Shown: positions 36,852 to 42,120 of the stretch, piece by piece | Numbering within the stretch: the stretch's first letter is position 1 | Layout: each line of letters opens with the position of its first letter | From: Rhodospirillaceae bacterium | GTDB taxonomy: Bacteria > Pseudomonadota > Gammaproteobacteria > Steroidobacterales > Rariloculaceae | Direction of reading: 5' to 3' | NCBI GenBank assembly: GCA_024640695.1 | Contig: JAHEEM010000007.1 | Span: 1-42,120 of the forward strand | DNA: 42,120 bases | Notes under the pieces: model-generated | Told to the model about the DNA's origin: nothing | What the model saw: the letters and a program-made list of their open reading frames with translations, nothing else | Database searches by the model: none | Translations under genes and position numbers: made by a program

Positions 36852-37907
36852 ATGAACGTTAAGCCGCTATTCAAACTTATGGTCGACAAGAGTGCGTCGG
36901 ACCTATTCTTCACGACCTATGCTCCGGTAATGATCAAGATTGATGGGAAGATCCTGCCCGTCAACAAAATGGAGCTCACGCCAAAGATGGTCCGTCAGGC
37001 GGCGCTCGAGCTCATGAACGAGGGCCAGCTGGAGGAGTTCACGCGCAATCTTGAGATCGACTTCGCTGTCTCGGAGCCCGGACTCGGCCGTTTCCGCGTT
37101 AACATTTTCCATCAGCGCGGCAACGTCGCGATGGTGTTGCGCTATGTGACTCCGAATCTCCCGACGCTCGAGGATCTGGGCATGCCGGATGGCCTCAAAG
37201 ACCTCGTGATGCTGCGCCGCGGCCTTGTGCTTATGGTTGGGGCGGCAGGCTCGGGAAAATCGACGACGATAGCTGCAATGATCAACTACCGAAACGAGAA
37301 CTCGGCGTCGCATATCGTGACCATAGAAGATCCAATCGAGTTTCTGCATAGCAACAAGAAATCCATAATCAATCAGCGTGAGATAGGGCTCGACACGCTG
37401 TCATACTCGCGGGCCTTGCGCAGCGCGCTGCGGGAGGCGCCCGACGTTATTCTGATCGGCGAGATCCGCGACCGGGAAACGATGCAGGCCGCGATAGACC
37501 TTGCAGGCACCGGGCACCTGGCGATCGCCACGCTGCATGCCAACAATGCGCCCGAGACGCTCGATCGAATTATTAACATGTTCCCGAACGAGCAGCATGC
37601 GCAGATCTTCATGGACCTGGGCCAGTATATCCGCGCAATCATTTCTCAGCGTCTCGTCAGAAGCAAGGAAGGTAAGCGCGTTGCAGCGGTCGAGCTCATG
37701 CTGAACACTGCGCATATCAGCGAGCTCATTCACAAGGGCGATATCAGCAGCGTCAAAGAAGCTTTCAAGCAGACCAATGAGCCCGGCATGCAGGACTTCG
37801 ATGCTGCACTGTTGCACCTCTATAGCAGCGGTCAGGTCAGCATGGAGGAGGCTCTTGCACACGCCGATTCGCGAGCGGATCTGGAAGCCAAGATCAACTT
37901 CGGCTAG
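36852..37907 (+). CDS. Third PilT/PilU-family ATPase, PilU-like paralogue
   Basis: A 351-residue retraction-type ATPase. KSASDLFFTTYAPVMIKIDG, Walker A GAAGSGKST (130-138), HIVTIEDPIEFLHS, Walker B DVILIGEIRD and His box GHLAIATLHANNAPETLDR are complete, so ATP hydrolysis is expected. In place of AIRNLIRE it has HISELIHKGD, and the tail (MQDFDAALLHLYSSGQ) is PilU-like. Walker A differs from the other two (AA instead of PT or GT). Ribosome site is weak, so it may depend on translation from upstream. No other pilus genes are in the window. Role beyond retraction is unknown. Confidence 0.93.
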   Translation: MNVKPLFKLMVDKSASDLFFTTYAPVMIKIDGKILPVNKMELTPKMVRQAALELMNEGQLEEFTRNLEIDFAVSEPGLGRFRVNIFHQRGNVAMVLRYVTPNLPTLEDLGMPDGLKDLVMLRRGLVLMVGAAGSGKSTTIAAMINYRNENSASHIVTIEDPIEFLHSNKKSIINQREIGLDTLSYSRALRSALREAPDVILIGEIRDRETMQAAIDLAGTGHLAIATLHANNAPETLDRIINMFPNEQHAQIFMDLGQYIRAIISQRLVRSKEGKRVAAVELMLNTAHISELIHKGDISSVKEAFKQTNEPGMQDFDAALLHLYSSGQVSMEEALAHADSRADLEAKINFG

Positions 37908-38039
37908 CCCGCGTTACTGCAGCTCCGGGCAAACTCGCTCGACCAGCGCAACTGCGCACTGAGAACCGACTCCGTACACAGCGTTTGCTTGCCGACTCTC
38001 GGCTTGCCGTGCATTCGCCCGATCGCTTTTGGGTGGCTT

Positions 38040-38921
38040 CTAGGCTGGATAGAGCTCGCGGGAGTCGAAGACCGGGCCGTCAACACAAACGCGCTTCATG
38101 ACGACGCCCTCGGGCTTGTGCAGCGGCACGATGCAGCCCGCGCAGCCGCCCACGCCACACGCCATAAACTCCTCGACGGCGAGTTGGCAGGGGAGGTCGA
38201 AGTCGCGCGCGACCTCCGCGGCAGCCCGCAACATCGCGTGCGGCCCGCAGCCGACAATCTGCACATTGACGAGCCGTTCCGCCGGCAGAGTATCCAGCCA
38301 GCGGCGGGCGAGTTGCGTGACATGACCCGGATAGCAACCCTCGAGGCCGGCGTTGCTCGCCAAGGCCGAGACTATGCCCCACTCCTCGAGCTGCGCTACC
38401 GTCAGTGAGGCGGTATCCGGTAGTTCAGTTACAGGCGCTGCTCTAGCGCCTAGCGCAAACGGGAATGGCACCTCCGATCCCATGAGAACGATCGGCTCGA
38501 AGTGTCGCTGCGCGCGAAGCGCCTCCGCGAGGAAGTACACTGGTGGTATGCCGACGCCACCGGCGATCGCAAGAATGACTGGCCGTGTCGCGTCCGGAGA
38601 GAAGCCGTTGCCGATAGGGCCAAGCAAGCTCACAACTTCTTGCGGTGCCCGTTTCGCCAGTTGAGCAAGCCCCGTGCCTATCGGTTTGTAGAGGAACTCG
38701 ATCCAGCCGTCGTCGGCATCGACGCGCATGATGGAAAGCGGCCGCCGCATTGGAATAAGCGGGTCGCAGGTCAGGTGAGCGAAGCTGCCCGGCCTGGCGC
38801 GCGCGGCGCATCGGGGTGCGTGAACGCGGAGGACATACTGATTGCCCGGGAATACCTGCTGCGACAGAATCGTCGCGTCCTCCAGACAGATTGTTCCGCG
38901 GTGGCTGTGCTGAGTGTTAAT
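38040..38921 (-). CDS. pyrK: PyrK-like dihydroorotate dehydrogenase electron-transfer subunit, non-ATG start
   Basis: A ferredoxin-reductase type flavoprotein of about 293 residues. Seen: PGSFAHLTCDP, the FAD motif MRRPLSIMR, LLGPIGNGF, NAD-binding AGGVGIPPVYFLAEAL, and the 2Fe-2S cysteines C255, C260, C263 and C279 (FMACGVGGCAGC, RVCVDGPVF). The first ATG in frame (38750) lies inside the FAD motif and would cut off about 57 conserved residues. Between it and the pyrB stop there is no ATG, GTG or TTG. An ATT at 38921, eight bases after GGAG, gives the right length and is my choice. It follows pyrB; the pyrD partner is not in the window. Other electron-transfer roles remain possible. Confidence 0.8.
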   Translation of the reverse strand: MNTQHSHRGTICLEDATILSQQVFPGNQYVLRVHAPRCAARARPGSFAHLTCDPLIPMRRPLSIMRVDADDGWIEFLYKPIGTGLAQLAKRAPQEVVSLLGPIGNGFSPDATRPVILAIAGGVGIPPVYFLAEALRAQRHFEPIVLMGSEVPFPFALGARAAPVTELPDTASLTVAQLEEWGIVSALASNAGLEGCYPGHVTQLARRWLDTLPAERLVNVQIVGCGPHAMLRAAAEVARDFDLPCQLAVEEFMACGVGGCAGCIVPLHKPEGVVMKRVCVDGPVFDSRELYPA

Positions 38922-39008
38922 GTCGAAATCTCCGGGCGAAAATCGCGGTTCGGTCGGGTCGGGTGCGGTTTGAGGGTTGCTGCCCAGCTGCCGAGATGGG
39001 CCGGGCGC

Positions 39009-39983
39009 TCACCTAGCCGTCCCAAGTCCTGCCACGACATGCTCGTGGACGAGCGCGAGCACGGCCATGCGGATCGCAACGCCGTTGGTTACCTGTTGCT
39101 GAATTACCGACCGCGGCCCGTCGGCGAGCGCCCCGTCTATTTCCACGCCGCGATTCATCGGGCCCGGGTGCATCACGATCGCCTCGGGTTTGGCTAACTG
39201 CATGCGTTCCTCGGTCAGCCCGTAGCGGCGAAAATACTCCTGCGGATCCGGAATCTCGCCGAGCTCGGCGAAGCGTTCCTTCTGAATTCTCAGCGCCATC
39301 ACGACATCGACATCGCGGATTCCCTCGCTGAGTCGCGAGTAGCTGCGAGCCTCGGGAAAGCCCTCCTCCGGCAGCAGCTCCTCGGGGGCCACGAGGCGAA
39401 GCTCGCCGACGCCGAGCTTAGTCAGTGCCTCGTAGGCCGATCGCGCTACGCGGGAATGTTTTATATCGCCAACGATTGCAATACAAAGTGCGCCGACCTC
39501 GCCCTTGTTGCGTTGAATCGTCATGACGTCGAGCAGGCCTTGAGTCGGGTGCGATACATCCGACTCGCCGGCGTTCAGCACGGACACGTGCGGTGCTACA
39601 TGCTTGGTGATGCGCAGTGGCACCCCGGTACTCGCATCGCGGACAACGAAGATGTCGATCTGCATCGCCTGCAAGGTATAGATCGTGTCGAGCAGACTCT
39701 CGCCTTTAGTGCGAGACGACATATTCACGTCGAGGTTCAACACGTCCGCCCCCAGCCTTTTTGCCGCGAGCTCGAAAGACGCGCGCGTCCTCGTGCTGGC
39801 CTCAAAGAAGAGATTCGCGACCGTATTCCCTCTGAGGATCGTATCCCGCGGTGGCGGCTGGCCTATCGGCCTCGAGTAGTGTGCGGCGCGCTCGATAATT
39901 TTCTCGATCTGCGAGCGGGGGAGGTCTGCAAGCGAGATCAGATGGCGAAGCTGCCCTTGGTTATTGAGTTGCTCGGCGCTCAT
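39009..39983 (-). CDS. pyrB: Aspartate carbamoyltransferase catalytic subunit
   Basis: About 324 residues; joins carbamoyl phosphate and aspartate in step 2 of pyrimidine synthesis. The carbamoyl phosphate site is FFEASTRTRASFELAAKRLG; others are ESDVSHPTQGLLDVMTI, VGDIKHSRVARS, MALRIQKERF and the end motif MHPGPMNRGVEID. Its ATG (MSAEQLNNQG) overlaps the ruvX stop (ATGA); an upstream start is less likely. It is nearer in length to the Pseudomonas-type enzyme, which pairs with an inactive PyrC, than to E. coli PyrB. No pyrC-like gene follows here; a PyrK-like gene does. No pyrR or pyrI is seen. Confidence 0.97.
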   Translation of the reverse strand: MSAEQLNNQGQLRHLISLADLPRSQIEKIIERAAHYSRPIGQPPPRDTILRGNTVANLFFEASTRTRASFELAAKRLGADVLNLDVNMSSRTKGESLLDTIYTLQAMQIDIFVVRDASTGVPLRITKHVAPHVSVLNAGESDVSHPTQGLLDVMTIQRNKGEVGALCIAIVGDIKHSRVARSAYEALTKLGVGELRLVAPEELLPEEGFPEARSYSRLSEGIRDVDVVMALRIQKERFAELGEIPDPQEYFRRYGLTEERMQLAKPEAIVMHPGPMNRGVEIDGALADGPRSVIQQQVTNGVAIRMAVLALVHEHVVAGLGTAR

Positions 39984-40408
39984 AGCTCTCTGAGCCACTG
40001 CTCGGCGATCAAGCATGCAGCGTGGCTATCTAGGCTTGTTTTTCGAATTCTTTTCTTCATGAGGCCGGCTCTACGCGCCATGATAAGTTCAGACTGTGCT
40101 GCTCGTGAAGTCAGCGTCTCGTCGACCCTTGCAACTGGGAGGCCGTAGCGCTCTTCGAGCGCGGCCGCGAACGCCTGCGCTGCGGCGGCTATCCGAGCCG
40201 CGGTTACCGGGTCCGGTACGCCGACCAGCAGCTGGCCCGGCCGCCACTCCTCGATAAGCGCGTCGAGCTCCCGCCACGGCAGCTCCGTGCCGTTGGCGAT
40301 CGGTTTGAGTGGTGATGCCGTTGCGGTATGGCGGTTCGCAGTGGCGACGCCGATGCGGCGCAATCCGAAGTCGAACGCGAGCAGTATCTCCGGCCCGGGC
40401 TTCCCCAT
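39980..40408 (-). CDS. ruvX: RuvX/YqgF RNase H-fold protein
   Basis: A 142-residue protein of the YqgF resolvase/pre-16S rRNA nuclease family. LLAFDFGLRRIGVATAN holds the first catalytic Asp, LLVGVPDPV the middle strand, ARVDETLTSRAAQSEL the Glu, and LDSHAACLIAEQWL the last acidic residue. The family usually shows DER rather than DET; the change is outside the acidic position. It lies between algH and pyrB, as in Pseudomonas, with pyrR absent. Essential in E. coli; activities include processing of pre-16S RNA 5' ends. Confidence 0.94.
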   Translation of the reverse strand: MGKPGPEILLAFDFGLRRIGVATANRHTATASPLKPIANGTELPWRELDALIEEWRPGQLLVGVPDPVTAARIAAAAQAFAAALEERYGLPVARVDETLTSRAAQSELIMARRAGLMKKRIRKTSLDSHAACLIAEQWLREL

Positions 40409-40459
40409 CAGGCGCCGCTAGCCCGCATATCTCAGCGCGCGGATACCGCTGGGTAACCG

Positions 40460-41014
40460 TCAAGCATGTCCGGCATAGCTCGTCAGTTGGCTGATGCTGA
40501 CGCCGAGCAGGCCGGCAGCCGCGGACCAGCGCTGATCGAACGGTGTCTCGAAGATGATCTCCGGAGTCGCAGGGACACTCAGCCATGCGTTGGCGGCGAG
40601 CTCTGCTTCCAGCTGACCGGCTTCCCAGCCGGCGTAGCCGAGCGCGACCATGCTCGGCCAAGGACCGAGGCCGCCGGCCATGGCGCGAAGGATGTCTTGC
40701 GACACCGTCACTTTGATCGCCGATTCGGTATCAAGCGTAGATCCGAAGGTCTGCTCGGACTGATGCAGGACGAAGCCCATGCCCGGCTGAACGGGGCCAC
40801 CGCCTAGCACGGGCCGGTCGGCCTGGCGTTGGTCCAGCACCTCGAGATCGAGTTGCTCGAATACCTCGGTGACCTTCAAATCGAGCGGCCGATTGATAAC
40901 GAGCCCGAGGGCGCCTTCATCGCCATGCTTGCACAGATACGTCACGGTCCCGTCGAAGTTCGGGTCGCCAAGCGCAGGCATGGCGATCAGAAAGTGGTTT
41001 TGGAGCGTTCTCAT
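40460..41014 (-). CDS. algH: YqgE/AlgH family protein
   Basis: A 184-residue cytoplasmic protein of unknown biochemical role, once linked to alginate control in Pseudomonas. LQNHFLIAMPALGDPNFDGTV, GALGLVINRPL, LGGGPVQPGMGFVLHQ and ALGYAGWEAGQLEAELAANAWL are its signatures. Standard length. It precedes ruvX by 51 bases. A small hairpin lies immediately before its ATG. Confidence 0.95.
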   Translation of the reverse strand: MRTLQNHFLIAMPALGDPNFDGTVTYLCKHGDEGALGLVINRPLDLKVTEVFEQLDLEVLDQRQADRPVLGGGPVQPGMGFVLHQSEQTFGSTLDTESAIKVTVSQDILRAMAGGLGPWPSMVALGYAGWEAGQLEAELAANAWLSVPATPEIIFETPFDQRWSAAAGLLGVSISQLTSYAGHA

Positions 41015-41021
41015 CGGAGTC

Positions 41022-41039
41022 GGTCCGGCGCAGCGGACC
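41022..41039 (-). promoter_or_regulatory. Hairpin in the algH leader
   Basis: GGTCCG and CGGACC form a perfect 6-pair stem with a 6-base loop. On the minus strand it ends seven bases before the algH ATG, where the ribosome site would lie. No T tract follows, so it is not a terminator. It could limit initiation, or be chance in GC-rich DNA. Confidence 0.3.
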
Positions 41040-41161
41040 CTGTGGTGGGCAAAACGCGGCTCATAATGGAGTCCGGAACATGCCCTAGTGTAGCGCAGTT
41101 GACTCCCAGGGCGCCTGGTTGGTTCCGGCCAGCGGGCCGCGAATCGGCTACGGGCCGCCGG

Positions 41162-42049
41162 TTAACGGTTATCGCCGAAGTCCCACTCGTAGGCGAAGCG
41201 CAGCACGTCGTACTCCGCGCGAATGCTTGCCGGCAGGGGTTCGAAAGGCGCCGCCGAGCGCAGGATCGTCAAGGCCGCTTGGTCCAGCGCCGAGTTACCC
41301 GACGATCGGCGCACGACGATCGCCGCCAGACGACCCTCGGGATCGATCGTGACCTCGAGCGTCGGGTTATTGCTGAACCCGCGCCTACGGGCCTCCATCG
41401 GGAAATTCAGGGTGCCGATACGCTCGACGCGTTGGCGCCAACTGTCCAGATACGTCGCTAGCGCTGATTCGCGCGTATTTGGCCCACGGAGGTCGGCGTT
41501 GTTGGCCGTCTGCGGGTTCTGCGCGAGCAGGTCAATCTCTGCCGCCAGGCTCTGCTGGGCCTCGCGAGACAGCAGATTGGCGGCCGTTTGCGATTCCTCG
41601 GCAGGCTCGTCGGTCGGCTCGGGTAGGGCATCGATCTGCAACGCCGAGGGGTTGCGCGTGACGAGCCGGTCGGCGCTTTGGAACGGATCGCGTGGTGTGC
41701 CGTCGGTGCGATCGAGGCCTGCCGGAGTGCCCTCTTGCGTGATGAGGTGGTCCGCGGCAAGCGTGGTCGTCGGCCTGTCCCCCGCCGCCGTGTCGCCGCC
41801 TCCAGCCTGGCTGCGCTGCGCCAGATATACGTCGTCGTCCGGCATGACCCGCGAGATCGAATTCTCCTGCACGAGCGTGACGCGCAGCGTGGGAATTGAA
41901 CTGTCGTCGCGTAGTGGGCTGACGGTGAACGTGACGCCGAGGATCACGATGCCGTGAAACAGCACCGCGAGGAACAACGTGGAGCTGAGCCGATCAGCCG
42001 TGGTCGCTGGAATGCCAGGATCAGCTGAAATCAGGGGTTGTTTTAGCAC
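41162..42049 (-). CDS. TonB-family energy transducer, twitching-linked type
   Basis: A 295-residue protein. One N-terminal helix (about 24-44, LFLAVLFHGIVILGVTFTV) with SSTLFLAVLFHG matching TonB-type anchors; a long hydrophilic periplasmic linker (about 50-200), rich in Asp, Thr and Gln, not Pro/Lys; then a TonB-C domain (about 205-290) with YLDSWRQRVERIGTLNFPMEARRRG, LEVTIDPEGRLAAIVVRRSS and ALDQAALTILRSAAPFEPLP. In Pseudomonas the TonB3 gene, required for twitching, lies at the same place before algH. Start is GTG with GGAG eight bases upstream. The last 71 bases of the window, upstream of it, hold only the possible tail of a preceding gene. Confidence 0.88.
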   Translation of the reverse strand: MLKQPLISADPGIPATTADRLSSTLFLAVLFHGIVILGVTFTVSPLRDDSSIPTLRVTLVQENSISRVMPDDDVYLAQRSQAGGGDTAAGDRPTTTLAADHLITQEGTPAGLDRTDGTPRDPFQSADRLVTRNPSALQIDALPEPTDEPAEESQTAANLLSREAQQSLAAEIDLLAQNPQTANNADLRGPNTRESALATYLDSWRQRVERIGTLNFPMEARRRGFSNNPTLEVTIDPEGRLAAIVVRRSSGNSALDQAALTILRSAAPFEPLPASIRAEYDVLRFAYEWDFGDNR

Positions 42050-42120
42050 CAGCCCATCTCCGCGCCGCCGAGGCGTCTGGGTCGAAACTGGAGTCTACTC
42101 TCCGATCGGCTCAATGCGGT

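Noticed and set aside
42050-42120. C-terminal codons of gshB upstream of the TonB-family gene
   Set aside because: Gene order in relatives suggests it and a frame ends at a TAG here, but the few visible residues are not diagnostic.

Overview
The window is gene-dense, high-GC DNA from a gammaproteobacterium. The gene orders prmA-DUF3426-dusB-fis-purH-purD, aroQ-accB-accC, cutA-dsbD, hldD-waaF-kdkA and tonB-algH-ruvX-pyrB next to pilT/pilU with yggS-yggT are typical of that class and resemble the Pseudomonas twitching-motility region in part. I cannot name the genus. No insertion sequence, prophage, CRISPR array, tRNA or rRNA was recognised; it reads as ordinary chromosome.

Layout. (1) 1-94: the 3' end of rho, then a structured spacer with nested inverted repeats. 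(2) 221-12470, all minus strand: cutA, dsbD (two N-terminal DsbD domains), tlpA; then aroQ, accB, accC, prmA, a zinc-ribbon/DUF3426 membrane protein, dusB, fis, purH, purD, with stop/start overlaps and spacings that suggest long operons. (3) 12567-14728: groES-groEL with an RpoH-like promoter, a perfect CIRCE (HrcA) operator, a hairpin over the groES start region and a clear terminator. (4) 14755-22767: glnE, then an LPS block (zf-CHCC protein, hldD, waaF, kdkA on plus; two LpxL/HtrB-type acyltransferases on minus). (5) 22910-28093: htpX and htpG, each behind an RpoH-like promoter, flanking an L,D-transpeptidase, a ParA-like ATPase and two small unknown proteins. (6) 28078-30295: an ABC importer with a substrate-binding/permease fusion and its ATPase. 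(7) 30371-33740: msrB, a TonB-like protein, an alpha/beta hydrolase, a TerB-like protein, a DUF4426 lipoprotein, a possible yggU remnant and yggT. (8) 33812-42049: yggS, pilT plus two PilU-like ATPases, a PyrK-like flavoprotein without a normal start codon, pyrB, ruvX, algH/yqgE and a TonB-family protein.

Three threads run through the window. Protein quality control and envelope stress: groESL, htpG, htpX, dsbD, tlpA and msrB, three of them with RpoH-like promoters. Outer-membrane construction: LPS core, Kdo phosphorylation and lipid A acylation. Type IV pilus retraction beside pyrimidine synthesis and TonB. The most unusual points are the dense control of groES, three retraction-type ATPases in a row, the likely non-ATG start of the PyrK-like gene, the apparent loss of proC/metX/metW with a truncated yggU left behind, and an orphan ParA convergent with a small basic Trp-rich protein.
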